Assembly (NCBI RefSeq): GCF_022378335.1
Contig: NZ_JAIQCI010000020.1
Span: 120,436-184,435, forward strand
DNA: 64,000 bases
DNA from: Croceicoccus hydrothermalis
GTDB lineage: Bacteria; Pseudomonadota; Alphaproteobacteria; Sphingomonadales; Sphingomonadaceae
Direction: 5' to 3'
Shown: in pieces, positions 49,398-58,459 of the stretch
Numbering within the stretch: position 1 is the stretch's first letter
How the letters are laid out: the number at the start of each line of letters is the position of its first letter
Made by a program: the position numbers and the translations under genes
Notes under the pieces: generated by a model
What the model was told of the DNA's origin: nothing
The model's database searches: none
Seen by the model: the letters and a program-made list of their open reading frames with translations, nothing else

Positions 49398-50209
49398 GTC
49401 GCGCCCTTCTCAAGTTCTTCGAGATTGTGCGGGATGCTGACGTAGCCGGGCAGGTTTTGCCCGCCATCGACATTGATCATTTCGCCAGTGATGAAAGCCG
49501 ACATTTCCGAAGCCAGGAACACCACGACCGGGCCGATATCCTTTTCCGGATCGCCCGCGCGCTTGAGCGGGTTGTTGGCCGTTGCCTTCTCCAGGAAGCC
49601 GGGTACTTCTTCCACCAGCCTCGCGAACACCTGGCCCAGCCCGGTGGGCGCAATGGCGTTCACGCGAATGTTGAAGCGGCCCCATTCCACTGCGGCGCTG
49701 CGGGTAAGGCCCAGGATGCCCATCTTGTTGATGTTGTAATCGCTGTGCAGCCAGGCACCGGTATCGGCATCGATTGAATAGAAATTGATTACAGAGCCAC
49801 CGCCGCGCTTTTTCATGTGGGGCAGGGCGGCGCGCATTGCCCACCATGTTCCCCAAACGCCCATCTTCAGCGTGGCATCGAGCATCTCGTCGGTCTTGTG
49901 TTCAAGCAGGACATTGTCCGAAAGGCTGGAAGCATTGGTGACAAGCGTATCGAGACCGCCGAATTCATCGACAGCGCGCTGCACCATCGCCTCGACCTGT
50001 TCCTTCACCGCCATGTCAGCCGACATGCCGACAGCCTTGGTGCCGAATTCCTCGCGGATTTCCTTCGCAACTTTTTCCGTGGCCGCGCCATCGCGCCCGG
50101 TGATCAGCAGCGAAGCGCCTTCGCCGGCCATGCGCCGCGAAATGCCATAGCCAAGGCCCTTTGCCCCGCCGGTTACGATTGCCACCTTGCCTTCGAGCAA
50201 TCCGCTCAT
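49394..50209 (-). CDS. Short-chain dehydrogenase/reductase
   Basis: 271 aa. TGGAKGLG cofactor motif near residue 13, TNASS in place of NNAG, and the active site FYSIDADTGAWLHSDYNINKMG with YxxxK. In Rieske operons an SDR usually aromatises the cis-diol product or oxidises an alcohol; that role is inferred. It overlaps the reductase gene and TetR by 4 bp each. Confidence 0.87.
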   Translation of the reverse strand: MSGLLEGKVAIVTGGAKGLGYGISRRMAGEGASLLITGRDGAATEKVAKEIREEFGTKAVGMSADMAVKEQVEAMVQRAVDEFGGLDTLVTNASSLSDNVLLEHKTDEMLDATLKMGVWGTWWAMRAALPHMKKRGGGSVINFYSIDADTGAWLHSDYNINKMGILGLTRSAAVEWGRFNIRVNAIAPTGLGQVFARLVEEVPGFLEKATANNPLKRAGDPEKDIGPVVVFLASEMSAFITGEMINVDGGQNLPGYVSIPHNLEELEKGAT

Positions 50210-51372
50210 GCTGCTTCCCCCACCATTCTATCCATTTCCATGCGTTCTTCGCATTTTTCCCGGGTCAGGACGTAGCCCTGGATCTTGTTGTCGTTGTCGA
50301 CGAACAGGTGCTTGGCGCCCTTGCTATCGCTTTCCACCTCGCGCCATTCGCCCTGGATGGCCGCGGCTGGCGGCAACAGGTTGATGGGGCAAAGCGTGGT
50401 CTTGACCTGCACCGAAAGCGGCGGGAACTTGATCGGCGTGGGCGTGCCCAGCGCGCTGGGCGCGATACCGCGCGCAGCCGCCATGATCGGCGTGACATAG
50501 GCAGCCAGGCCATTGGGATATTCGGCGCAGTCGCCAATTGCATAGATATCGGGGTCGCTGGTCTGGCCAAATTCATTGATCTTGATCCCGCGCCCGATGT
50601 CGAGGCCGGCTTCCTGCGCCAGCTTCACGTTCGGGCGAAGGCCCACTGCGGAAAGAACGATATCGGCTTCTATCCGCGTGCCATCGTCCAGCGTGGCAAC
50701 ATATCCGCGTTCCGTGTGCCGGTAATCGATTGCCTCGACCTTGCGGCCCAGCTGCCATTCGACGCCGCTATCCTGAAGGGTTTCCTGCACCGTCTCTCCC
50801 ACTGCGGGCGGCACAAGCTGCGCCAGTGGCTGGCCCAGCATATCGACCACGATCGGCTTGTAACCGTTGGTCACCAGGTCATTGGCGAATTCGGTTCCCA
50901 CAAGGCCTGCACCCATGATCAGCACACGCGCGCCTTCGGGCAGTTCCTTGCGAAACCGATCGTAGTGTTCCAGCTGGTTGACCGAAATGGCACGGTGCGC
51001 GGCGTCTCCGCCGATAGCCGGGCGGATCGGTTCGGCACCGGTTGCCAGGATCAGGGCATCGTAATGGATCGGCCCGCCGGTGGTCAGCAGGGCCTTGCCA
51101 GCCCGATCGATAGCCTCTGCCTCGCGCCCGATGCGGGCATCCAGCTTGAGGTTGGCGATCATCTTTTCCGCAGGTGTGGTTACCAGCGTTTCGCTGGTCT
51201 TGCCCTTGGCCAGCGCGGTCGACAGCGCGGGCTTGGAATAGAAGTGACCATCCTCAAGCGTGACCATGACCAGGCGCGCTTCCGGCGAGAGCCGGCGCAG
51301 TTCGCGCAGCACGCCAAAGCCGGCGAGACCGCTGCCGACAACGACGATGGTGGGGGCAACAGGCTCGCTCAT
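50206..51372 (-). CDS. FAD-dependent ferredoxin/rubredoxin reductase
   Basis: 388 aa. FAD motif GSGLAG at 13-18, the ALILATGAEP box, an NAD motif GAGLVGTEFANDL and the closing DIYAIGDCAEYPNG. It is close to rubredoxin and ferredoxin reductases of the Rieske and P450 systems. It would pass electrons from NADH to the ferredoxin encoded at 53480. The start lies 5 bp after the beta-subunit stop. Confidence 0.88.
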   Translation of the reverse strand: MSEPVAPTIVVVGSGLAGFGVLRELRRLSPEARLVMVTLEDGHFYSKPALSTALAKGKTSETLVTTPAEKMIANLKLDARIGREAEAIDRAGKALLTTGGPIHYDALILATGAEPIRPAIGGDAAHRAISVNQLEHYDRFRKELPEGARVLIMGAGLVGTEFANDLVTNGYKPIVVDMLGQPLAQLVPPAVGETVQETLQDSGVEWQLGRKVEAIDYRHTERGYVATLDDGTRIEADIVLSAVGLRPNVKLAQEAGLDIGRGIKINEFGQTSDPDIYAIGDCAEYPNGLAAYVTPIMAAARGIAPSALGTPTPIKFPPLSVQVKTTLCPINLLPPAAAIQGEWREVESDSKGAKHLFVDNDNKIQGYVLTREKCEERMEMDRMVGEAA

Positions 51373-51377
51373 TCCGA

Positions 51378-51959
51378 TTACAGGAATACTGCGAAGTTGG
51401 ACATGCCGAGCACTGACTGGTCGACGATGATCTCGCGCCGGGCCAGCTTGTATTCACCCTCAACTTCACGCCACACGTCGCGGCGTTCAGCCGTCGTGTT
51501 CTCGTTGTCCGGACTGTCGCCACGGCTGCGTTCGAGGAAGAGATAGCTCACCACTTCATATTCGCCGGGCGTGTCACACTCTGCAACACGGACGTTGGTC
51601 ACGAAACGGCGGCAGCGCGACGGGGGATCTTCCGCCCATGCGCTTTTCTGCAAACGACCAGACCGCATCAGCAGCGAATCGTAGTTCTCGTCGAAATGGA
51701 ACATGGTGCGCATCACGTCGCGGTCGCGGTTGGCACCGGTGCGCGTCAGGCGGATCGGTGCCTGATAGATGATATCCTGCGCAATCATTGCGATCCAGTC
51801 ATCGATGCGGCGCTCGTCCAGCGCGGCCGCTTCGTCATAGAGCGTTTCCAGGATGCGGTTGTACACTTCCGATCCCAGCGGCACGCGCTTCTTGGAAACC
51901 AGTCCGCGAAGGATCGTGGTTGAATCGGGGGCGGCGGTCGATTTGGTCTTCCAGGTCAT
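51378..51959 (-). CDS. Rieske oxygenase beta subunit (ring-hydroxylating dioxygenase small subunit)
   Basis: 193 aa from the ATG at 51959 with GGGGAG before it. NTF2-like fold with EVYNRILETLYDEAAALDE, DWIAMIAQDIIYQAPIR, RCRRFVTNVRV and the final DVWREVEGEYKLARREIIVD. It is structural partner of the alpha subunit, 17 bp downstream of it. Confidence 0.88.
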   Translation of the reverse strand: MTWKTKSTAAPDSTTILRGLVSKKRVPLGSEVYNRILETLYDEAAALDERRIDDWIAMIAQDIIYQAPIRLTRTGANRDRDVMRTMFHFDENYDSLLMRSGRLQKSAWAEDPPSRCRRFVTNVRVAECDTPGEYEVVSYLFLERSRGDSPDNENTTAERRDVWREVEGEYKLARREIIVDQSVLGMSNFAVFL

Positions 51960-51976
51960 GTCTGTGTCTCCCCCGC

Positions 51977-53365
51977 TCAAACCGCGTCCATCAGGTCATA
52001 ATAAGCCAGCCACCAGTTCCACTGGGTGTCGTCCTTGGTGAAACCGGGATAGAGCAAGCCTTCGCCAACCCAGCCTTCGGGGCGTTCGTGCCCGTGCAGA
52101 GCCTGGTACTTGAGCGTAATGTCCTTGCTGACCGCGCCGCGCGCGTTCTTCATGATCACCGGCCAGACGTCGGCATCGTCCTGCTCGATCACGCCGGATG
52201 TGCCGGTGTTCCAGATCGAGTTCTGCAGCATGTCGCGCTTCATCTGTTCGGGCGCATCCTTTTCCGCGAACAGGTAGTTCACGAATTCGACCTTGTCCGG
52301 CCCCTTGGGCACATAGGTGTGCAATGACAGCGCGCCGGATGAACCGCCATCGGTACGGGGCGCAAAGATGAAAGCGATCAGGACGTTCGGGAACATGCCG
52401 CCCACTTGAGGCGGGATCGTCGCCAGCTGAGCCACCTGGTCTTCGGTGAGGTTTTCGAACAGTTCGGGAATCATTTCCTTGGTGATGCCCGGCGGGGTGA
52501 GCAGTTCCAGGCGTTCACGCGTGGACTTGCCCTCGAACGGCACGTCGGCAAACATCTTGAAGGTCTTTTCGGCTTCGAGGCAGCGCAGCGAGTGGCCCTG
52601 CTTGCACGAGACGTCGACCCCGTACATCCCCGGCGCCTGGTCATAGATGCTTTCGGCCGTTCCGCCCATCACACCGCCTTCCATCAGCGAGCGGTGCAGT
52701 GTCAGCGTGTGGAACCCGTCGGAACCCGACTGTTCGCCAGGCACCTTCCAGTTGCAGGGAAGGGTGAAACGCTGCGGCGGGCCAAGCAGTTCAAGGCCGT
52801 TGTTGGTGCGGCAGAACAGCTGGTCCATGTAGTATTTGATGTCGCCCAGGTATTCGTCGAACGAGGGGCCATCGATGTTCCAGGTGGCGAAGATCAGGCC
52901 GCCATACAGGTGCACCTTGGCCTTCTTCAGGCCCAGGGTCTTCTTGTCCACATCGTTGCCGTGCATCTTCTCGCGCTCAACCGGTGCGCCGATGAAATCG
53001 CCGTTCGGGCGGAATGCCCAGCCGTGGTAGATGCACTGGTGGATGCGCTTGTTGCCGGCTTCGCCAAGGCACACGCGCATGCCGCGGTGCGGGCAGACAT
53101 TCAGCGAAACATTGACTTCGCCATCCTGGCTGCGGGCTACGATCACGTTGTCTTCCGCCATGTCGCGAACGATGAAATCGCCGGGCTCGGGAATTTCGCT
53201 TTCATGACCCAGCAGCAGCCAGGTCTTGGCGAAAATCTTGTCCATTTCGAGGTGGTAAAGCTCTTCGTCGGTCATCACGCGAAGCGAGACCTCATTGCTC
53301 TCGCGCATGATCAGATCGTCAAGCGAGGTTCCGTCGCGCAATACTAGCTTCGATTTCTGGAGCAT
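51977..53365 (-). CDS. Rieske non-haem iron oxygenase alpha subunit
   Basis: 462 aa from the ATG at 53365 (GGGAG 8-12 bp before; an ATG at 53389 is possible). The Rieske [2Fe-2S] ligands are Cys91/His93 and Cys111/His114 (CPHRGM and CIYHGWAF). The mononuclear iron site is Asp216-x2-His219-x4-His224 (SDGFHTLTLH). It hydroxylates an aromatic or polycyclic substrate with O2. It heads the operon alpha-beta-reductase-SDR-TetR-monooxygenase and is divergent from its probable ferredoxin. The substrate is unknown. Confidence 0.92.
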   Translation of the reverse strand: MLQKSKLVLRDGTSLDDLIMRESNEVSLRVMTDEELYHLEMDKIFAKTWLLLGHESEIPEPGDFIVRDMAEDNVIVARSQDGEVNVSLNVCPHRGMRVCLGEAGNKRIHQCIYHGWAFRPNGDFIGAPVEREKMHGNDVDKKTLGLKKAKVHLYGGLIFATWNIDGPSFDEYLGDIKYYMDQLFCRTNNGLELLGPPQRFTLPCNWKVPGEQSGSDGFHTLTLHRSLMEGGVMGGTAESIYDQAPGMYGVDVSCKQGHSLRCLEAEKTFKMFADVPFEGKSTRERLELLTPPGITKEMIPELFENLTEDQVAQLATIPPQVGGMFPNVLIAFIFAPRTDGGSSGALSLHTYVPKGPDKVEFVNYLFAEKDAPEQMKRDMLQNSIWNTGTSGVIEQDDADVWPVIMKNARGAVSKDITLKYQALHGHERPEGWVGEGLLYPGFTKDDTQWNWWLAYYDLMDAV

Positions 53366-53417
53366 CTCGGCATTCTCCCGGTAGTGCATTTTTTTGTGAT
53401 TGATTCGCGTTATACAC

Positions 53418-53438
53418 ATTGAATAATATCTGTTCAAT
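53418..53438. promoter_or_regulatory. Inverted repeat in the Rieske-ferredoxin divergent promoter
   Basis: ATTGAA and TTCAAT are perfect reverse complements 9 bp apart, in an AT-rich 114-bp gap between the alpha-subunit and ferredoxin starts. It is a good candidate operator for the TetR protein encoded in the operon. Confidence 0.5.
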
Positions 53439-53479
53439 ATGTAAAGCGACAAAAACCAGGACAAACAACGGAGAGATTG

Positions 53480-53692
53480 ATGTCTGAGAAGGGTAAGCTG
53501 AAGGTCGTGATCAACAAGCCTGCGTGTTGCGGCTATGGTGTTTGCGCGGAAATCTGCCCGGAAGTGTACAAGCTGGACGAGCACGGCATCGTCTATGTCG
53601 ACGATGAAATCGTGCCCGAAGGTCTGGAAGACGCAGCCCGCGAGGGCGCGGATGCCTGTCCGCAATCGGCCCTCGCCATCGTCGATGCGTGA
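53480..53692 (+). CDS. Ferredoxin with four-cysteine cluster motif ([4Fe-4S] or [3Fe-4S])
   Basis: 70 aa from the ATG at 53480, GGAGAG before it. ACCGYGVCAEICPEVYKLDE and ADACPQSALAI give the small ferredoxin fold used by P450 and some Rieske systems. The extra cysteine (AEIC) makes a four-Cys site possible, so the cluster may be [4Fe-4S]. It is divergent from the Rieske alpha gene and is probably its electron donor, as with DitA3-like ferredoxins; the P450s could also use it. Confidence 0.87.
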   Translation: MSEKGKLKVVINKPACCGYGVCAEICPEVYKLDEHGIVYVDDEIVPEGLEDAAREGADACPQSALAIVDA

Positions 53693-53712
53693 CGGCGGCC
53701 CTGCAGTGGGCT

Positions 53713-54144
53713 TTAATAGACCCGCGCAAGGATGCCCTTGAGAGCGGCCCCTTGTTCGCGCCAGGCGGCATCGAACGCTTTTGACCAGCCATGCCCCGCC
53801 ACTTCGGCGAGGGTATCGATCAGCATGTCGATCGAAGCTGCGTAAAGCGGCAGGCCAATATCGCCGTAGCAGCGATGCGCCATGACCAGGCTTTGCGTAG
53901 AGCGCTCGACCCAGTCTTCGCCTGTCGCCAGCCCCATCAGGGTCTCGATCATCTCGTTCACCATCGCACCGCACGTGGAATCCGCATGGTGAAAGGATCG
54001 GCGTTGTTCCGGATAGCGGGCAAACAGCCGGTCGAAGAAAATCGGCGTGATATCCCTGTCCGCCTCGGCAACGACCCACAGGGATTGCTCAAGGATGTCT
54101 GCCCTGGCTGTGTCTCCCACGAGAAGGTCATTTTCCACTGGCAT
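53713..54144 (-). CDS. Globin-family haem protein, 143 aa
   Basis: The pattern fits a single-domain globin: FFDRLFARYPEQRRSF, a distal segment around 52-66, proximal His90 in LVMAHRCYGDIG, and YAASIDMLIDTLAEVAGHGW, AWREQGAALKGI at the end. It may bind O2 or NO for the oxygenases or buffer haem. It ends 20 bp from the convergent ferredoxin stop and has a plausible ribosome site before 54144. Likely role is inferred from context only. Confidence 0.78.
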   Translation of the reverse strand: MPVENDLLVGDTARADILEQSLWVVAEADRDITPIFFDRLFARYPEQRRSFHHADSTCGAMVNEMIETLMGLATGEDWVERSTQSLVMAHRCYGDIGLPLYAASIDMLIDTLAEVAGHGWSKAFDAAWREQGAALKGILARVY

Positions 54145-54337
54145 TGATCCCCTTAGCGGCAATACGCCTGCCTTATGCCCGTATCGCGCTGGTGAAATTG
54201 ATCTGAACCAAATTCACTGTCATCCGCTGCTGATCTCTGGCCCCTTGAACCAGTCGGCATTGCGCAGCCTACCTGTCGACAGGGCAAACACGGTGCGCCG
54301 CTTCTGATAGGGAGGCGCAGCCAAAGGAGTTTAATGG

Positions 54338-55417
54338 ATGCGCAACGCACTGGACCCGCTTTTCTCGCCGTTTTCCTGCAAGAGCCTGGAACTGGCCAAC
54401 CGCTTCGTGATGTCGCCCATGACCCGGCAGTTCAGCCCCGATGGAAGCCCGGGAGAGAATGTCGCTGAATATTATGCGCGCAGGGCGAGGGGCGATGTAG
54501 GCCTGATCGTGACCGAAGGCGTTGGCGTGGATCACCCCTCGGCAATCGGCCAGGGCAGCATGGAGGAAAAGGACATTCCCGTCCTGCATGGCGAAGCGGC
54601 CCTGAACGGCTGGCGCGAGGTGGTAGACCGAGTGCATGCGGCAGGTGGCAAGATCATGCCGCAGCTGTGGCACATGGGCGCCTTGCGCAAGGACAATTCG
54701 CCGCCACACCCTGAAGCCCGGTCGCTTGGGCCGGACAATATGGACGAAAGCGATATCGCCGCGGTCATCGCCGCTTTTGCTCGCAGTGCGGCAAACGCCA
54801 AGGCCGCTGGCTTCGATGGCATCGCCTTGCACGGCGGGCACGGCTACCTGCTCGACAGTTTCCTTTGGGCGCAGACCAACACGCGCGACGATGCCTGGGG
54901 CGGCGATGCCGCGGCGCGCACACGCTTTCCAGTCGAAGTGATCAAGGCTGTGCGCGAAGCCATCGGCCCCGATCTGCCCATCGCCTATCGTATCTCGCAA
55001 TGGAAACTGCAGGATTACGAGGGCAGCCTGGCCGAAACGCCCGACGAACTTGGCGCGATTTGCGGGGCGCTGGTCGATGCCGGGGTAGACATTTTCGATG
55101 TCAGCACGCGGGTCTTTTCCAGGCCGGCCTTCGCAGGTTCCGACATGGGCCTGGCCGGGTGGATCCGCAAACTTACAGGGCTGCCGACGATGACGGTTGG
55201 CGGGATTGGTTTCGACAAGGAACTGGCCGCAAGCTTCACCCAACCGACCGCCGCAGTGGACAACCTCGCAGAGGTTGTCCGCCGTTTCCAAGCCGGAGAA
55301 TTTGACCTGGTGGCCCTTGGCCGAGCCTTGCTGATGGATGCGGAATGGGTGGTGAAGGCACGCGAGGGCGAGCCGTTCAAGCCGTTCGACATATCTGCCT
55401 ATTCACGGCTGGACTGA
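54338..55417 (+). CDS. Old Yellow Enzyme-family NADH:flavin oxidoreductase
   Basis: 359 aa TIM barrel with FMN: NRFVMSPMTRQF start, LIVTEGVGVDHPSAIG, PQLWHMGAL, GFDGIALHGGHGYLLDSFLW and a final FDLVALGRALLMDAEWV. The HGGHGYL box supplies the His pair that binds the substrate carbonyl. It would reduce an enone or enal carbon-carbon double bond. GGAG lies upstream. It stands alone on the plus strand and meets an SDR gene head-on. Confidence 0.9.
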   Translation: MRNALDPLFSPFSCKSLELANRFVMSPMTRQFSPDGSPGENVAEYYARRARGDVGLIVTEGVGVDHPSAIGQGSMEEKDIPVLHGEAALNGWREVVDRVHAAGGKIMPQLWHMGALRKDNSPPHPEARSLGPDNMDESDIAAVIAAFARSAANAKAAGFDGIALHGGHGYLLDSFLWAQTNTRDDAWGGDAAARTRFPVEVIKAVREAIGPDLPIAYRISQWKLQDYEGSLAETPDELGAICGALVDAGVDIFDVSTRVFSRPAFAGSDMGLAGWIRKLTGLPTMTVGGIGFDKELAASFTQPTAAVDNLAEVVRRFQAGEFDLVALGRALLMDAEWVVKAREGEPFKPFDISAYSRLD

Positions 55418-55439
55418 TCGCCGCACAAGATCGACCCGT

Positions 55440-56162
55440 TCAGAAGCTTTCCGATGTCGCGTAGATATGCATCCGCGCGGCATTGGCATTGCCTGTCTGT
55501 TCGCACATGAAACGGATCGCGCGGGCAATTTCCTCTGGCTGCATCGGTGGAATGTATTCGTCCCAGCCGGGTTGGCCCTTGGCTTTCATGTCTTCGAAAA
55601 TCTCGGTGGTGGTGGTGCCCGGCGCCACCAGTCCCACGCACACACCTGACCCCGCGAGTTCTATCCGCAAGACGTCTGTAAACCGTTCCAGCGCAGCTTT
55701 CAGCCCGCCATAAACGCCCGTGCCAGCGGCGGTAATGCCTGCACCGATGCTGGAAATATTGACGATCTGTCCAGTGCCGCGCGCCTTCATGTGGCGAGCG
55801 AACAGCACGCTTGCGCGAACGACAGCCGAATAGTTGACGGCAATCATCGGGTCGAGCTCGGCTAGGTCAAACTCCTCATAATGACTGGTGCGCAGGATGC
55901 CCGCATTGTTCACGAGGATATCAACCGCGCCGAACTCGCCCAGGGCATGGTCGAGCATGGCCTGCGGTGCGGATGGATCGGCGAGGTCAAGCGCGAGGAA
56001 CCGCGTGTCCCCACCGATTTCCTGTGCCAGCGATTGCAGCCGGTCTTCCCGGCGCGCGACCAGCAGCAGCCTTGCACCGCCTTGCGCCAGACTGCGTGCG
56101 GTTGCCGCACCGATCCCGGCAGATGCGCCCGTGATCACTGCGACTTTGTCTTTCAGTTCCAT
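55440..56162 (-). CDS. Short-chain dehydrogenase/reductase
   Basis: 240 aa from the ATG at 56162 (a GTG at 56171 is the alternative). TGASAGIG near residue 10, VNNAG, NISSIGAG with the catalytic Ser, and YGGLK as YxxxK. LLLVARRED suggests NADP. It is the last gene of the minus-strand GMC-ALDH operon and probably oxidises or reduces an alcohol of the pathway. Confidence 0.87.
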   Translation of the reverse strand: MELKDKVAVITGASAGIGAATARSLAQGGARLLLVARREDRLQSLAQEIGGDTRFLALDLADPSAPQAMLDHALGEFGAVDILVNNAGILRTSHYEEFDLAELDPMIAVNYSAVVRASVLFARHMKARGTGQIVNISSIGAGITAAGTGVYGGLKAALERFTDVLRIELAGSGVCVGLVAPGTTTTEIFEDMKAKGQPGWDEYIPPMQPEEIARAIRFMCEQTGNANAARMHIYATSESF

Positions 56163-56177
56163 CCCGTCCACCTTTTT

Positions 56178-56606
56178 CTATTCCAGTATCATCGGCTTGA
56201 AAATGCGCCGTGCGATCTTCCAGCCATCGCCCGTGCGCACGAGGAAATCCTCATAGCTGCCAATGCCCCGGTGAACGGGACCATCATTGTTCATCTGGCA
56301 CAGCAGTGCATCGACGTAGCAATGTGCCGTGGCACCGCCTTGCGCACCCGATAGCTGGATATTGCTGATCCGGTGCATGGTGGGGCCAAGCCGGGAATGG
56401 GCTTCGCGCATGTAATCGGTGAGTGTGGAAACATCTGTCCAGTTGCCGAACTCGCCGTAGTCGGTTTTGCAATCGGCGGTGAAGCAGCTTCTGAACAAGG
56501 CCCAGTCCCGCGTATCGATGGCGGTGGCATAGGCGATGAGAAGGGCGTTGATGGAGCGTTCGTCCTGCGCGCTCAGCCCACTGTCTATCCGGCGGTGAAG
56601 ACTCAT
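56178..56606 (-). CDS. SnoaL/NTF2-like protein, 142 aa
   Basis: The NTF2-like fold is shown by AYATAIDTRDWALFRSCF, CKTDYGEFGNW and DGWKIARRIFKPM. Such proteins act as cyclases, isomerases or dehydratases (ketosteroid isomerase is in the fold). Catalytic residues cannot be assigned with certainty. It lies 15 bp before the SDR and 39 bp after the ABM gene. Confidence 0.8.
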   Translation of the reverse strand: MSLHRRIDSGLSAQDERSINALLIAYATAIDTRDWALFRSCFTADCKTDYGEFGNWTDVSTLTDYMREAHSRLGPTMHRISNIQLSGAQGGATAHCYVDALLCQMNNDGPVHRGIGSYEDFLVRTGDGWKIARRIFKPMILE

Positions 56607-56645
56607 CGTTCGAGCCTCTCCAATTGCGCCGCGATCCTTGCGGGC

Positions 56646-56945
56646 CTAGGCAACCTTGGCATCCCAGAACTGCGTTTCAGGAGGCGCGGTCAGCATGGCT
56701 GCCATCTGGTCCATCATCCCCTGCTCCGTGCGGAAGGCCACATAGGCATCGTAGGCGGCGCGCGATTCCCATTCTTCGATGAAGATCACGCGGTTCGGAT
56801 CATCGGTATTGCGCCTGATGGCGATGCTGACAAAGCCGGGAAATGTTCGCGTGCCTTCCAGCGTGGCGGGAATCTGCTGGCAGAACCCCTCCACCACTTC
56901 GGGCTTCAACGACAAATCCAAAGTAACAATGATTGTATCGCTCAC
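56646..56945 (-). CDS. Antibiotic biosynthesis monooxygenase (ABM) family protein
   Basis: 99 aa, one dimeric alpha-beta barrel unit: TIIVTLDLSLKPEVVEGF, FPGFVSIAIRRN, VIFIEEWESRAAYDAYV. ABM proteins include cofactor-free quinol monooxygenases. It follows the aldehyde dehydrogenase by 23 bp and has AGGAGG before its start. Confidence 0.82.
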   Translation of the reverse strand: MSDTIIVTLDLSLKPEVVEGFCQQIPATLEGTRTFPGFVSIAIRRNTDDPNRVIFIEEWESRAAYDAYVAFRTEQGMMDQMAAMLTAPPETQFWDAKVA

Positions 56946-56968
56946 CGGAACCTCCTCTCTAGAATTCC

Positions 56969-58459
56969 TTACTTGCCGATCGGGTAAAAGATCGATTTCT
57001 CGTGCTGGTATTCACGCAGCCAACCGGGGCCGTACTCGCGTCCGATGCCCGATCGCTTGTAGCCGCCGATGGGCGCGTCGCTCATCGTGCCTGTTCCGCC
57101 GTTGAGCGAGACGCTGCCGGTCCTTATTTGCAGGGCCATTTCGTAACCCTTTGCGGCATCCGCCGTCTGGATCGCGCCGTTCAGGCCGTAACGGGAATCA
57201 TTGGCGATACGAATCGCCTCTTCATCCGTTGAAAAGCCGATGATGCAGCCGACCGGGCCGAAGATTTCCTCCTGCGCGATGGCCATGTCGTTGGTCACAT
57301 CGTCGAAAACGGTCACTTCGGTGAAAAAGCCCTTGTCGAGTCCCGCCGGGCGGCCGCCACCGCACACCAGCCGGGCACCCGCAGAGCGGCCCAGTTCGAT
57401 GAAATGCTCCACCTTGCTGCGCTGGCTCTCGCGGATCAGCGGACCCATTCCGATGGCCGGGTCTGCCGGATTGCCGATGGCGATTTGCCCGGCGACGGCA
57501 GCAGCCGTTGCGGCAAAGGCCGGGCGCAGGCTTTCGTGAACCAGGAAGCGGGTGGGGATGGCGCAGCCTTGCCCGGCGTTGATGGAAATGACCGTGGCAG
57601 CCATGGCCGCCGCGCTCTGAACATCGGCATCCTCGCGAACGATCAGTGCCGACTTGCCGCCCAGCTCCAGATGAACCTTCTTCAGCGTGGGCGCGGCCTG
57701 CGCCATGATCTGCGCGCCAACACCTTCGGAACCGGTGAAGGTCACCATGTCCACCCGTTCATCGGTGCACAGCAGTTGCCCTTCCTCGATGCCGCCGGTG
57801 ACGATGTTCAGCACGCCTGCGGGCAGGCCGATTTCTTCCGCCACCTGTCCGAACAGCAGAGCGGAAAACGGGGTGAAGGGCGATGGCTTGAGCACCATGG
57901 TGCAGCCCGCCAAAAGGGCAGGGCCGATCTTTGCCAGGTTCAGCAGGAAGGGGAAGTTGTATCCGGTGATGGCGGAAACCACGCCCAGCGGTTCTCGCAC
58001 CACCGTGGTGCCACCAATGGACCGCGGGCCATCCGGGGCGAAGGGATTGGGGGTTATATCGATCGGCAGGCGTTCGGGCTGTTCGCGCCGTGCATGGCCG
58101 ATGGCCGCTTCCAGCAGGCGCAGCGGGTTGTCGACCTGCATCAGGTGGGTGATGCCGGCCGCACAGCCCACTTCGGCCACGATCAGTTGCGCGATCTGGG
58201 CATGCTTTGCCCGCAGGGCGCGCGCCATCTTTTCGACCATGTCAGCCCGCTCATCCATGGACATGCGCGGCCAGGGGCCATGGTCAAAGGCTTCGCGCGC
58301 CGCTGCAATGGCGGCATCCACCTGCTGTGCAGAGGCAACCGGTGCGGCGGCGATCACCTCTTCTGTGGCCGGATTGATGACCGGTTCGGTGCCTGCCTGC
58401 GGATCGTGCCATGCACCATCGTAATAGACCTGGCTGATGTCGGTATAAGGTATTGTCAT
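56969..58459 (-). CDS. NAD-dependent aldehyde dehydrogenase
   Basis: 496 aa. ITGYNFPFLLNLAKIGPALLAG cofactor region, TFTGSEGVGAQI, catalytic Glu in LELGGKS and catalytic Cys near residue 297 in NAGQGCAIPTR, and the closing PIGGYKRSGIGREYG. It oxidises the aldehyde made by the upstream GMC enzyme to an acid. It overlaps the GMC stop by 4 bp, so the two are coupled. Confidence 0.92.
   Translation of the reverse strand: MTIPYTDISQVYYDGAWHDPQAGTEPVINPATEEVIAAAPVASAQQVDAAIAAAREAFDHGPWPRMSMDERADMVEKMARALRAKHAQIAQLIVAEVGCAAGITHLMQVDNPLRLLEAAIGHARREQPERLPIDITPNPFAPDGPRSIGGTTVVREPLGVVSAITGYNFPFLLNLAKIGPALLAGCTMVLKPSPFTPFSALLFGQVAEEIGLPAGVLNIVTGGIEEGQLLCTDERVDMVTFTGSEGVGAQIMAQAAPTLKKVHLELGGKSALIVREDADVQSAAAMAATVISINAGQGCAIPTRFLVHESLRPAFAATAAAVAGQIAIGNPADPAIGMGPLIRESQRSKVEHFIELGRSAGARLVCGGGRPAGLDKGFFTEVTVFDDVTNDMAIAQEEIFGPVGCIIGFSTDEEAIRIANDSRYGLNGAIQTADAAKGYEMALQIRTGSVSLNGGTGTMSDAPIGGYKRSGIGREYGPGWLREYQHEKSIFYPIGK

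Noticed and set aside
53366-54079. N-terminal extension of the Rieske alpha frame upstream to 54079
   Set aside because: The extension is antisense to the ferredoxin gene and the divergent promoter; GGGAG before 53365 marks the true start.
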